Source: Geosiphon pyriformis (taxonomy: Eukaryota; Glomeromycota; Glomeromycetes; Archaeosporales; Geosiphonaceae). From it: DNA of 64,000 bases. Location of the stretch: assembly GCA_016748015.1 (NCBI GenBank), contig JAAOMT010000197.1, positions 272,939 through 336,938 on the forward strand, given 5' to 3'. A model generated the notes under the pieces. The model did no database searches and had not been told where the DNA came from. It saw only the letters and a program-made list of their open reading frames with translations. Position numbers and translations under genes: made by a program. This document shows, piece after piece, positions 1 to 12,700 of the stretch; the first letter of the stretch is position 1; each line of letters opens with the position of its first letter.

Positions 1-114
1 TTCCCTTCGTTGTATTAACACAAGTTTTTAGGAGGAAGGGGCGAGTCACTCCAAGATTTTATTTTACTATAATATGTTCTATTGTCGAATAAAATTTTGA
101 ATATTCATATCTTA

Positions 115-2691
115 AAAAAGAGTCCATCATACATGCGAACTGTGGATGAGTGCGCTGCATTGATACGTATGTTTGACATCTTTTTTGTTATTTTTCACTT
201 TTAATTGGTAAAAGAAATTTATATCTTGGATTAACTGAGTTTTGTTTCACGGTAGATTCAAATTTTCAACTCCAACTTCAAAGTGGAATAGTTATTGCTG
301 TGCCAATCCCTGAGCAAGATTCCGCTGATGCAAAAATAATACAACAAGCTATTGATAATGCATTAGTTGAGGCAAGGTATTAGATGATGATTTATAACTT
401 GAAATTTTTTTCGCCCATGTCTATTTCATGTTGAACTTGTATCATTTTTGTTTGTCGACTCGATCATTGACTTTAAGAGATCAAAAAATTTATGGAAAAG
501 ACGTGACACCATATTTGCTACAACGAATCAGCGAAGAAACGAAAGGAGCTTCTTTAAACTCAAGTACACAGAATAATAGGAATATGGCAAGTTTGACTCT
601 TGGGCAACATTTTCCTAAGATACATTTTTTTATTTCTTATAGATATCGCACTCGTGAAAAACAATGCGCGAATTGGAAGCCTGATTGCCAAATCTTTCAC
701 CAAGATTGGTACTGTTGAAAAAACCGATGTTTACAAACAGGGGCGGGTAGATAGTTACCAGTTTTTATGAAAAAAAGAGTGAATTATTGCTTGGTAAATA
801 GTGGAAAAAGTGGAAAAATAGTAACTTCTTATTATTTGTGAATCATCCAAAAGTCCTCCAATAGGGCAACGACGATAGTTGATGCTTCCCAGTTACAAGG
901 CTTAAAATATGAAGGCTCACAACAACTTGATCCCGATTTGCCTCAGAGCAAAGTATAGCACCCTTCCAGTGTTGATTCCCTCTCTCACTTTAACCTTCAT
1001 CAAAACTAACCCACTTTTTATATTTTCAAAGTTACTGATAATAGGCGGTATTTCCATGGATATCATTTCCACATTTTACTCTTCTCTGACTACAGGGGGT
1101 TCTCCAAGTCACTCTTCAACATTTGATCTTTCACCTTATTTTCACACATCATCCCCGGGAACGGTGCAATACTCTCTTGGTGGTGTGGCACGAAATATTG
1201 CCGAGACGGCGCACCGATTAAGTGTTGCCCCGATTTTCGTCTCGATTGTTGGTCGAGATTGGGCAGGAAGATGGCTGTTAGAAAAAATGCAGGAAATCGG
1301 AATGGTATTCTGTCAAAACATAATTGCGAATGAACCTTCTTTCAAAATAAAAGTTCTTTGATAATTTGACATAAGTTTAATGTAGGAAACGGCAGGAATA
1401 CAGATCTGCGACACAAAACGAACAGCCGTATATAACGCGCTTCATAACGCTGACGGACAATTGATCTGTGCTGTCGCGGATATGGATTGTTTCGCGGCAA
1501 TCTCAACACAGCAAGTACTTAACCTACATTGTTTTTCCGAACTTTGATAAAATTCTTCAATCAGGAGAACTATTCATCTATCATATTCTACTTTTTAATA
1601 ATGACGATTAAAATCATAGGTTTCAAATCTCATCAAAAAGAATCCACCAAATTTGGTTTGTTTCGATGGAAACATTTCGACTGAATGTATTAAGACAATA
1701 ATAGAAACATGTGCAAGTTTGAGAATTCCAGGTTTGTTTGATTTATTTATTATTCTCTCAACTCTTTTAGAACGACCTATTTCTCAACGGTACACCAATT
1801 TACAAAATCAAAAAAGCTTTCTTTGAACCGACATCCATCCCGAAATCTTTAAAATTATTTACCGAAGGCGACTCTCTCTTCACCTCACTTCTTGCCTCAC
1901 AGACACTACGTTACATTTCACCAAATCAATATGAACTTTCTGCAATGTATAAAGAGGCAGAATCACGTGGACTTTTTGATGGTGAATGGTTTCGTCAAAT
2001 TGCTCGATTGAATATTGGTGCAGAGTTTCAACAAGGTACAGATGAGTAAACCAAACCTATTGGTCTAATTCTATAATCGATTTTCAACACAATCAAATTA
2101 TTCCTAAATTTAAAAACCAAAACAGGTATCGAAAAGATGATTAAAAAAAACCCAAAGCTTTCATTCCTCTTGGAACAAAAGATTTTCGTACAAGCTGTTT
2201 TTTTACTTCCATATATTCCGACACTGATTATCAAATTGGGTAAACATGGAGTTTTACTAGCACAATTGATCCAGCAAGATCAAATTATTACCACAAATAT
2301 CGCAGAGAATTCAAGGAGTGAAAACGAAATTATCGTTCCAAATGATAATGGCAATGTTATAAGATTTAAATATTTCGATCCCATATCCTTCTCACAGAGT
2401 ACAATCGTGAACGTTACAGGTGCTGGTGATAGGTAATACCCCGTTGATGAATTTTTTGGTTTCTTGTTTTACACGTATACATATATGTCAATTTAAATTC
2501 CTGGTTATACGATGTTGCCAATATTTTCATTAAAATTCAGTTTGGTAGGTACACTGGTTGCCGGTATCACACTTTACGGTGACAAAGAAATTGATCAAAT
2601 TGTGAATATCGCTCAACACTCGGCCGTCTTGACCTTGCAATCAATGAATGCAGTTAGCGAGAGAATTAACGTAAATCTATTGAAATTTTAA
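115..2691 (+). CDS. Pseudouridine-5'-phosphate glycosidase / PfkB kinase fusion (3' part)
   Basis: Bifunctional enzyme of pseudouridine breakdown: the N-terminal PsuG-type glycosidase splits pseudouridine 5'-phosphate into uracil and ribose 5-phosphate, and the C-terminal PfkB kinase makes the phosphate ester. Coding exons that join in frame are about 115-166, 256-376, 478-563, 643-732, then a linker exon ending near 950, and kinase exons about 1030-1304, 1386-1514, 1640-1730, 1818-2035, 2126-2435 and 2543-2691. Glycosidase marks are SGIVIAVPIPEQ, KDVTPYLLQRISEETKGAS and NIALVKNNARIGSLIA. Kinase marks are the N-terminal IIGGISMDI, the Gly-rich SLGGVARNIAE and the anion-hole/catalytic NVTGAGD, after which exons resume with the C-terminal helices. 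The 5' end lies outside the window and the first 114 bases could not be assigned. The stop is TAA at 2689-2691. The order glycosidase-kinase matches known fungal and animal fusions. Exon edges are inferred by eye; the family call is firm. Confidence 0.85.
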
Positions 2692-2819
2692 AAAAAAATT
2701 CTGGCAACGGATTTTTTAATAGATTATCTTTTACGCAAAAGCATCTAATATAAATAAAAATATGGAAAAGCCAGAGACAAGTATAGCCCACTTCTCCTTT
2801 ATTTTACGAATGTTAAACA

Positions 2820-4757
2820 TTATCTGTATCCGCTAAACTTTTTTCTGGCTCCACCATATTTTTTTCCATCTTCAGCTATTTCAATATACTTCTGATACTT
2901 AAGTTTTATCCGTTCAGCTTTGGCCTCCAAATATCGCGGAGAAAATATTCTATCAAGTTGCTCATCATTTCCCAAATCAAAGAAATAACTGGCTCGCAGG
3001 TTGTGATATGTCTCGCTTAACCAATTTCTTGTAGATCTTGAATCTGTGTCAACAAACAATATACTTCCTAAGATAGTTAGACCCTTAGCAGTGAGTCTTT
3101 GCCTTCGTGCCTCATTGCTATCAAAATATTTTAAGTGTGCATGGTCAACAGCACGAGTAAGATGGGCAAAAGCGCCGGCAAACCTTCGCCGAATAGTGGG
3201 CCAATTCTGAGTAGCGATGGCAACATTGTTACCCGGATCACAAGGATCTTCTATGCAAAGACCATTTATATCTTGCCGCCTAAGCATATACGACTTGGGC
3301 ATATAGAGGCCATTAGATGCTACGGATATCGCCATATCCTTATAATTGAACTTCGAGCCGTAAAGCTCAAAAAACTCTGTCAGCAAAATACCCAAATTAT
3401 CATTACTATTGATACGCCGTGATGATAGCATTGGATGACGCTATAAAAAAATGAAACTTGAGAATTTGAAGTTTCGCTGAAAAAACTTTTTTAAAATTCA
3501 CTTTACCTGAAGAAAAGAAACAACAAGCAGTAACACAGTGTAGCTGCCCATCCCTCCATTCGCCGGATCATTTAGGCCGTAAAGTTTGAGAAAATATTTT
3601 ATGGCAATAACCAATTCTTTCGTACCTGGATATCTTTCTAAATATTCTTTTGTCTGAAGTGCTGATCGTAAACCTGAGCCTTGGTTAAAGGAGATATCTA
3701 TATTAAATCCCGTATATCTCTCAGTTAACTTTACAATTGGTACTTTAGCATGTGGAATTGCGATCACATCTTGATGTGAAGCCACAAGGTTGCCGTAATA
3801 TTTTATCATCTTAGCAAGATTTAGCACCAACTTTCTGGGATTTTCACTTTTGCAGAAAACCACGATATCAAGGTCACTTGTTGGAAGATACAATTCAGTA
3901 TCAAAACTTCCAAATGCCATTGTCTCACACTCCTGGTCGAAATTTGCTTTTAAAAAGTGATCAACCCGACTCACAACAAGTTGACGTAGACGCCGCTCGG
4001 AAGGACGTGGTGAAATATATCGAATAAATTCTTGTACCTCCGCATCCAAATAAAACATGGCCTCTGGAACATCTCGAGGAGAACTATTAATAACCCATGG
4101 CGTTTCCTCTGTGACGTTTGTAGAGGGAATCCTGCTCCCTTGTTCGTAAGTTTCTCTTTTTCTTTTCCTTTTTTCTATTCTTGTCTTTTGCCGTTCCTGA
4201 TAATCACCTTCAGATTCAAAGGGGATATAACCTCTATTGCCACTAAATGGATCATTATTCAGTCGAGGATAATTTCGGGGAGAGGAGGTCGATCCTGCGA
4301 GTTCCCAAGAATGATGAGGTCGACCCGCTTGTTGGCTTCTTGAGGGAGAAAGTAGTTCAGGATCAAACGCCCAGTTTTCGCTGTTCTTATTAGGAATTCC
4401 ATTTAGTTCTGCCTGGTGTTCCTCGCTCAGAGTTAAGTCAGTATGAGTTTGCGGCAAGTTTGAAGAGCGCTGGTCAACTAAGGACTGGTTTTCATTTCGA
4501 TTTTGAATGGTGTCATCACAAGTAGAAGTATCAATAATTGAATAATCACCTGGTTGTTTAAGGTAATTTTTTTTTGATGCCACAGAGCTTTTCTGAGGAG
4601 TGGCAGTATGTTGTTCGTTATTGTTATCCTTTTTTGCGGCCTGAAGGTTGCTTGGCAAAGAGTTTATAGTTTCAGAAAGTCGGGGACTTTTGTTCGGGTA
4701 GTCTTCAAGAGTAAGGTCGACAAAATCAACCTTCAACTTACTTTTCCCTGCCATCAT
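2820..4757 (-). CDS. TRF4: Trf4/Cid14-type non-canonical poly(A) polymerase
   Basis: Nucleotidyltransferase that adds short poly(A) tails to aberrant nuclear RNAs in TRAMP-like surveillance. Two exons, 4757-3507 and 3440-2820, are split by a 66-bp GT-AG intron; the joined protein is about 623 residues. Residues 1-240 are low-complexity, charged and probably disordered. The catalytic core starts at VQEFIRYISPRPSE, typical of Trf4. The nucleotidyltransferase motif FGSFD is at 282-286, the two metal-binding aspartates are in PTSDLDIVVF (Asp295, Asp297) and the third is in FNIDISFN (Asp354). The PAP-associated domain follows, crossing the intron into NLGILLTEFFELYGSKFNY. A basic tail (KKYGGARKKFSGYR) ends the protein. 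The start at 4757 is the first Met of the open frame; a second Met follows directly. VDFVDLTLED at residues 10-19 resembles a SUMO-interacting motif. Whether it equals Trf4, Trf5 or Cid14 cannot be settled here. Confidence 0.88.
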
Positions 4758-5335
4758 TCTATGAAGTTACTCAAGTTAGTCGAGGTAAAAGTTGAGGTAT
4801 ATAGGATCTATTTGTTAGACGTTCTTTCAATATAATATGACACAAAACTAAAAAAAAGTGAATTAATGACGTCACACCTGGGCAGATATTAGATTACTGA
4901 CTGAACTGTTAGAAAAGGACTTTGAAACAGTATAAGCAAGTGAGCAATATGGAATCAAGAAAGAAAATAAATTATTATTTACCAGTCTATTAACAATTAT
5001 AAGCAGTTTGTTTTGTTGAACCAAAACAAAACAGCCGGAAAAGCTTTACCATTTTAATATTATGTCTAAAGAGGTGTTATGATACAAAAGTTTAAAAATA
5101 TAAAATCATTACCCAAAGCTTAATAAGTTCAATTTTACTGTTTATTTTATAATATTCACAATTTTAAGTTGTTTTTACTAACAAATAATTTTTGACAACT
5201 TGAAGTTTTGCTTAAACATTAAATTATTATTATTATTATTATTATTATATATTAATTAATTACATTTAATAAAACATTATAAAAAAAAATTGTTTATAAG
5301 TTTAGAGCGTTTTGTGTTGAGTAGGGGCATTGAGA
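4758..5335. other. Intergenic, AT-rich
   Basis: Upstream region of the Trf4-like gene. No gene is supported. It contains a short ATT microsatellite at about 5226-5248 and otherwise unstructured AT-rich DNA. Confidence 0.6.
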
Positions 5336-5690
5336 TAACTATTGTTCGATGTGGAATTAGGCTTGGTCAATTGTGTTTCAAAAGTTTGAGGAATTCATTC
5401 GCCTCCAATGTTACGGTTTCTGTTTTGCGAAATTTGCTTCAGGTAGTTTAGACAAAGCGTGAGCATGTAATATTTCTGTTACGTAATCGTAGATAATGGT
5501 TGAATCACACTTAGCCCTAGGAATCCAAATCTTATCACGACGAAACCCCTTAACCAGGATTCGCAAAACCTCAAGGCTTCATCGTACCATTCACTAAGCA
5601 CAAGACCTTTCGACAGCGCCATATAAAGATTAATGTCAACGACAACTTCATTATCTTTGTATCTAGGCATCAGATTTCTCAATTGCCTGA
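5336..5690 (-). mobile_element. LINE 3'-end relic
   Basis: On the minus strand, frames here read MALSKGLVLSEWYDEALRF and, after a shift, RDKIWIPRAK. The same order (ALCKGFV-x-DW...EA, then V/I-W-x-x-RAK) forms the C-terminal tail of ORF2 in the other LINE copies of this window, for example at 22841-23200. The block is richer in GC than its flanks, as LINE coding remnants are. The rest of the element is missing, so this is a 5'-truncated or eroded end. Similarity is limited to two short blocks, and a degraded unrelated gene is possible. Confidence 0.45.
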
Positions 5691-5976
5691 TTCTTATTAA
5701 TTTATTAACACTTTTTAAAAAAAGTTAAATTATTTAAATTATTATTTTTTGTTGTTTTTATTATTTTTATTAAAATATTTTTAAAAATATTAGCCAAAAT
5801 AATAAATATATAAATAAATAAATTTACATTTTTTTTTATAACAAAATAAAGTAAAATTTAATTTTAGTTAAAAACAGAATTTTTATTTTTTTAACAAAAT
5901 TGTTAATTAATAGTTAAAAACTGAAATATAATTTTTTTGTTTAAAAATAAATAGCTTTTTGTTGTAACTTTTAAAA

Positions 5977-6064
<88 letters not shown>

Positions 6065-6645
6065 TTAAAAAATTATATTAATTTTAACAATATAAATTTA
6101 ATAATTAATATTACATTTTTTTTTGTTTTTTAAAAAACAAATTTTTAAAATATTTAGCCCAAAAACAATTATTTCTATTATTTATTATTGTAATAACAAA
6201 CTTTTAATATTGTTTTAAAATTAGCTTTTTTTAAAAAAAATAAAACTTTGGTTTTTTTGCTTAATATTAGTTTTTTTATTAGTTTTATTTTAATAATTCT
6301 AATAATAATAATAATAATAATAATTAGTTTTAATTCAATTTATAACAATAATTTTTTTTTGATTTAAATATTAAAACAAATATATAAATTAATATTTTAA
6401 GTATAATTTTAATATTTTAATAAATTATTATCTGTTTTAAAATATTTTTTAATATATATTTTTATTTGATTAAACTATAATATTATATAATTTAATTAAC
6501 ATAAAAATAAAAAAAAGTTTTTTTTAATTATAAAAACATTTAAACAATATTTTATTAAAGTGTTTTTTTAAAATAATACAATAACAATTCAATTTTTAAT
6601 TATTAATAAAACACTTTTTTTTATTTAAATAATTAATTAATATAA

Positions 6646-6685
<40 letters not shown>

Positions 6686-7700
6686 AAAATTTTTAATTAA
6701 AAACTAATAACAAAATTATTGTATTTTTTGATAATTTTTTTTTTACTTAAAAGCAATTTTTTTTAAAAAAACATTGTTATAAAATACCTAAAAACAATAT
6801 TTTTTAATGTTTTTTATAAAAAATATAATATTAATTTTTTTTGGTGTTTTTTTTTAATTTATTATATTAATACTCATTTTAATTTAATTATAAATAATAT
6901 TTTTATTTTATTTTATTTTATTTTATTTTAAATAATAATAATAATATATCTGTTAATTTAATTTAACTTAATTTTTAATTGTATTGTTTAATATAAAAAT
7001 TTTAATTACTTATTATTGGTTTTAAAAAATTATATTACTATATTATTTAATTATAAAAATTGAATTAATAAAATAAAAATTCAAATTTTTTGTTTTTTAA
7101 AAACATTATTGGTTTTATTAATATTTAATATTACCAAAAAAAAAGTCTAATTTTTTTTTTAAATTATAATATAATAGTTTTTTTATAAGTATATGTTTTT
7201 ATAACCAATTATATTTATATACATAAAAAAATACGTATTTAAAAAATAGTCAAAAATAAATAAATATTGTTTTTATATAAAATTAATTATTAAATTAATT
7301 AATTAGATTTATTATTTAAATTTATGATTGTTTACAATACTTCTTAATTTTAATATTTTTATATTTTTTAAATTAAGCCAAACTTTAATAATTAATAAGT
7401 TTATAAATTTTTATTTTTACTATAAATTAAATTAAATTTTATAAGTTTAATTTTATTAATTATTATTAGCAATTAAATTTTTTTTATGTTTTTTAATTAT
7501 TTTAAGAATTTTTATTTTTATATATATTAATATAAACAATTTTACATAAAAGTTATTTAAAAAATAATATAAATTTATATTATTTTTTTGTAAAAATTAT
7601 CTTATATAAAAATTTTAATTTATTTTTTTAATATAATATAATAAAATAATCTTTTTCTTGTCAATCTTCTGACCATAATGAGAGTGAAAATTTATTAAAA
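5691..7700. repeat. Extreme AT-rich tract with triplet microsatellites
   Basis: Almost pure A/T sequence without supported genes. It holds several ATT/AAT microsatellites (about 5981-6064, 6299-6325 and 6648-6682) and a TTTTA pentanucleotide run (about 6895-6930). Very decayed retrotransposon DNA is possible, but no homology can be read. Confidence 0.7.
5981..6064. repeat. (ATT)n microsatellite, about 28 units
   Basis: Uninterrupted ATT/TTA triplet run of roughly 84 bp, the longest perfect microsatellite in the window. Confidence 0.95.
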
Positions 7701-7757
7701 AATTAACAACTTCTTTTTTTCTTTCTTTTTTACCTTTTCATAGTTATTTCTTCTAAT

Positions 7758-9704
7758 ATGCCTGTCTTTGTTGTTATAGAACTGGTAGGCTTTTTTGCTA
7801 ATAGCTTTGATTCAAGTTTAACTAGTTTAGAGACCTGTTCAAACACTAAGAAGAAGCATGTAAAGAGTGTCTACTTTCACATTGCATTGTATAAGAAGCC
7901 AAAAAAACCTGATGCTAATGATGTTTTAGTTGACTTATCTATTGGCTTTCTAGTACTAGAAGATATTGACATTTTTAGTAATAAGCCTACTGTATTCTGG
8001 AGAAGCGAAGTTGGTAGTGTTGCTAGCAGTATGAGTGGTTTCTTGGATGTTGAGAATATAATGAACACAGTTGCCAAGAAAACAAGCTATGCTAAATCAG
8101 ATGAGAATAATAATATGAATGATGTTACACTGAGAAAAACTCACATCCAAACATATGTGTTAAACAATCCTCCAAAAGCTCTAATGTTTGATATTATGAG
8201 TGATAATGAGAATGTGCTAGGTCTTTTGTCTCTAAAGTTCAATGGTTTCAATTAGCTGCTGTCTATTAAGTTATGTGTCTTGGAGAAATGTAGTTTCAAA
8301 CCAGTTAAATTGTTTGCATTGGATGTTGAATTGTCTGCTGTGTTTGGAAAAACAAATAATAATAAGTTAATTGCAATCAAAAAAATTTTTTATCAAATTG
8401 ATGGTTTTGGGGGGCTTCCACTTCCTCAAAATTTCCTGAAATTATTAGATTATTATTAATATTTGAATCTAGTCTAAATAGGACAAAGGAATTGGCAATC
8501 TGTGAGAAAATTCTTGTTAATAATAATCTGAAAAAAGTAAACAGCCAATTGAATCGAAAAGTAATTATCAAAGAGATCTCAGTTGATTTTCCCAAATTGG
8601 CTGTGAAGTCTGTTTTTTCTAAGTTTAGTAAGGTTGTATTAATCAAGATGCAACTAATTGGCTTATGGCAAAAAGCTTTAATGAAGTTTGAATCATCTAA
8701 AATAGTTGATTTGGTCACAGCTAAATAGTTTGTTTTTTTGAGAAAAAATTCTGTTTGTGTGGCAAAAGCTGTAGATGACAAACAAATATGGGTATCCAGA
8801 GATTATTATAGGGCTTTGCTCTATACTTTGCCAATTAGTACTACTGCACATGATTTGTTTGAACTGTTGGTATCTTATAGTAAGAAAACTTGTACTATTG
8901 ACTATAATTTAGTTACATATGTTCATGATAGATATGTTGTTGTTTGTTTTGATTTTGAAAAATTGAAAGATACTGCTATTGGCTTTTTACCAATATTTAA
9001 GAGTATGAATCTGCACTGGGCTGGTCTTTCTCTGGCTTGTTACACCAAGTGTAAACAATTTGGTCATATTTCTGATGTGTGTTTAACTGGTGAGAATTCT
9101 GGTGGTTATAATAAGTGGGTGGTAACTTCTCAGGATCATGTCCACTTGGCCAATATTTATAAAAAGAAACAGGCATTTATTGCTCGTTCAGTTTCTTTTG
9201 GTGACAAGATTTGGGCCCAGATTGCTGGTGGTTTTTCTGCTTGTGTTATCTTATCAGACTTTTTTGGTGTTGGTATGTCATCAAGTACAAAACCCATTTC
9301 AATAGTCTTTAATTCTCTTAGTAATTCTTGTTTGATTGATTGTTTGGCTTCTTTGGAATGCTCTTTGGAGCTTTTGTTGGGTCATAAAAAAGCTAAACTT
9401 TTTTGAATTGGTGCCCTTGGCAAACATGCCTTATTTATCTTCTTCAATCACTTAAGCATGTTTGGCCTCTAATTTGAATTCAGATATGACTCTTAATAAC
9501 ACATTAACATCTTCCACCTCTCCTCTTTTGGTTGTTATAGACATAGTTGCTAATTTTAGCTCGAGCAGCTTTAAAGTTTTGACCACCAAGGTAGGTAAAT
9601 TAAAATCTAAGATAATGGCTTTGGAAGTGTCAATTGATTTGATTTTAGAGAGGTTGAATTGTCTGTGTTCTGTTTTGGGTTTGTTGGCTTCTCTTACTCT
9701 CTAA
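7758..9704 (+). pseudogene. LINE copy 1 ORF1 (CCHC nucleic-acid-binding protein), inactivated
   Basis: Open pieces at 7758-8255, 8492-8728, 8738-9406 and 9462-9704 follow the same order as the nearly intact ORF1 of LINE copy 4 (61351-62877): the FALDVELSAVFGK block, then IKMQLIGLWQKALMKFES, then YRALLYTLPISTTAHDL, then the knuckle CYTKCKQFGHISDVC (C-x2-C-x4-H-x4-C spacing), then WAQIAGG. Stops interrupt it at about 8253, 8458 and 8726. The role, by analogy with other LINE ORF1 proteins, is RNA binding and particle assembly. The final codon has become TAA at 9702-9704, directly in front of the ORF2 ATG. Confidence 0.8.
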
Positions 9705-12700
9705 TGAATAATTTTGTGTGGAAGATTGCTATGTGTAATGTTCACAATATTAATGTTCCTTCTAAGTAGAAGGACATTATCCATTGGCATAGAGATTCTG
9801 AGAATTTGGTTTCAATTGTTACAGAAACAAAATTGAGGTCTAGTTGTAGACCATGAATTAAAGATAAGTTCAGTGGGTTTAGGATTTTTTTATCTGGGTT
9901 GGACAAGGGATTTCTTGGTGCTGGAGTGGCAATTATTATGAATGCTTTTTTGGCTTGTCATGTGTGTAAGGTTTCTAAAGTGCCTGATCAGCTTCTCTCT
10001 ATCAATTTGCTTTTCAAGAATAAACTTTTTGTTTCAATTCTGGAACTTTATGCTGGTGCTTTTTTGGCTGTTCATTTTTTTCAGGCTGGTAATATTAATT
10101 CTCTGATAGCTAAGACTGTAAATGAGTTGTTTTTTGTTATATTGGGTGGAAATTTCAATGAGAATGGTTCCTGCAAATGTGTGAGTTTCAAAAAGTGTCT
10201 TAATTTAGGACTGGTTAATTCTTTGTTGGGGAGTTTGTGTGATAAAATTCCAACTTGAAATAATTCAAAGAGTTCAGAAAAGACAATTAATTACACATTT
10301 GTTTCTTCAAATTTGGTTAATGTGGTAGTAAATCACAGTATTATAGATGTCAGTAAACACTTTAACACTAATTACCAAGCAATTTTTGTGTCTATAGATT
10401 TAAGTGGATTTTTGGATGTACAGTTGAATTTTATTTGCAAGCAAGCTAATAAGGACTAATGAAAATTTGATTTTAAAGGTGCTGGTAATACAAAATGAAA
10501 CAATTTTAGCAGCCAATACAGCAATGCTTTCTAACAAGTTTGTGGTTTCTGTGAAGTTTGCAGATCTGGGTGCAATGTGGAATGTTGTTCACAAAACAAT
10601 GACTCTTTCAGTTAATGAAATATTCAGAAAAATATGGTCTAAGGTTATGATAAAGTTTTTACCAAAGAGTCTTCTAGGTTTCATAAGCTGGAGTTGTTGG
10701 TATTCAAGCTGGTTAAGGCTTTTTGTTTGGCTTCTAGTAGAAATTTTGCAGTACTATTGAATGCATGAGATAGACTTGACACAGCTAGTGCATTGGCAGT
10801 AAAATTTTTGTTTTTTTTGGGGTCTAATTTTAACACAATTCACTTGGCTTTGGTTAAAACAAGAAAATTTTACTGCTCTTCTAAGATGTTGAAGTCTAAG
10901 CATGCAAAAAAGTCTTGCATCAAAACAGCTGTTAATAAAAAAATAGAAAATTTCGAATTGGATAAGGGTTACATTATCAGAAGTGTTTTGGAGCATCTTT
11001 TTCATAAGATAGTGCTGAATCATTTGGTTGTGGATGATGAGTTGGTATTAGAGCCGGATTTAGTTAAATCTAAGATGAATTTGATCATAGAGGGATGAAT
11101 TAGAAAGTGTAAAGTGGTATCTAACATTTCTGATGATTGGTCTTACCAATATTAGCCTTTAGATTATGTTTTTGATGGTGTTTTTTCTGATATAATGTGT
11201 CTAATTGGGTTTGATGAAATGTTTGCTGTGGTTTTGAATCTGCCAGATGGGAAAGCAGCTAGTCTCTCTGGCATCTCGAATGAGTTGTGGAAGCATTGTG
11301 ACAAGTTAGTATTAGATATGCTATTGGTGTTTTTGAACTTTTGTTTGACTTATAAATCAATGTCTGGGTCTTGGAAAAAAGCTTGGGTCTCAATAATTCT
11401 CAAACCTTATAAATGGGAATGTGTTCTTATAAATACTCATCTTATTGTTCTGATTGAAACAGCTCATAAGATTTTTTTTAAAATTCTTTTTGACAGAATT
11501 TTTCTGGCATGCAGCACTTTTGATGTTTTCTATGAGAATAACTTTTCTGTTTTGAAAGGTACAATGACACAATCTTCCATTTTTGCTGTTGGTTCTGTTA
11601 TTAAAGATGCTTTGGAGAAGAATTGAGAACTTTGGCTGGTTTTGCAGGACATACATAAGACCTATGACTCTGTTAGTTGAAAACATCTCAAGAAGAGTTT
11701 GACAAAGATCAAGAAATATGACAAATTTATTAAATTTTTTGGAGGTCTTTACAATGATCACATTAACAAAGTAATAACAGATTTCAGCCTGACTGGCAGG
11801 TATTATGTTCATGATGGGTTGGATCAAGAAAAAGTTTTTTTGTTTCTTCTGTGGTGCATATTCTATGATCCACTTCTGTGTAAAATTAAAAGACAAGAGA
11901 GTGTGTATGGTTATAGATTAAATTCTCATTTTATTTCCAAAATTGGCAGAATAGAATCTCAGGCCAGATTGATCTTGTTTTTTGCTGCTGGTGCTTTTGT
12001 CAATGATACAATCTGAGTTGGTAGTAGCCAAGCTGCTATGCAACACATTCTCAATATTGCAAGTGAATTTTTTTGGTTTAATAATATTTCCATCAATAAT
12101 AACAAGACTGTGGTCATTTTTATCAATTGTCAGGTCAAAAACCTTCATCTAACTATCAGTGGCTTGCCCATTTCTGTTGCCAGAAAAAGAAAGTCACTAT
12201 TACAGATAATTATTTGGGGTCTTAAAGCAAATAACAAACCTGTAACTTGGTGCTCAATTAATATAATAGTGTTAATTTATCTGAAGATTTTGGTTGAGTT
12301 TTTTGTATAATGAACAGAGATGTAGTGGTGATTGTAGTACTTTTTTGGAATTGCAATTCTGCCCAATTTTTTTTTCAGCTTGGCAGCCAAATTTATTCTG
12401 GCAGTTGTGTCCTTCTGGTAAGCTATCTAATAATATATATATAATTTTACCCTTATTTCTGGGTCTTTTACCAGGCTATCTATGACATCAATAATTTAGT
12501 GCTTTAATCTTTTTTTAATTAATTAGTAACAATTAAAAGACAAGAAAAAAAAATAAAAAAAAATAAAAAAAAGATAAAGAAAATAAGCCAAGGCATTTGC
12601 AAGTTAGTATTCTATCAATAGCCATGATCAAGAGCTATTGTTTCAGTGTGATTAAGTATCAATTAGTATTAATATAAAGTGTTAATAATGGAGAATGGAT

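Noticed and set aside
4032-4343. 103-codon plus-strand ORF
   Set aside because: It is antisense to the well-supported Trf4-type coding exon and has no features of its own.
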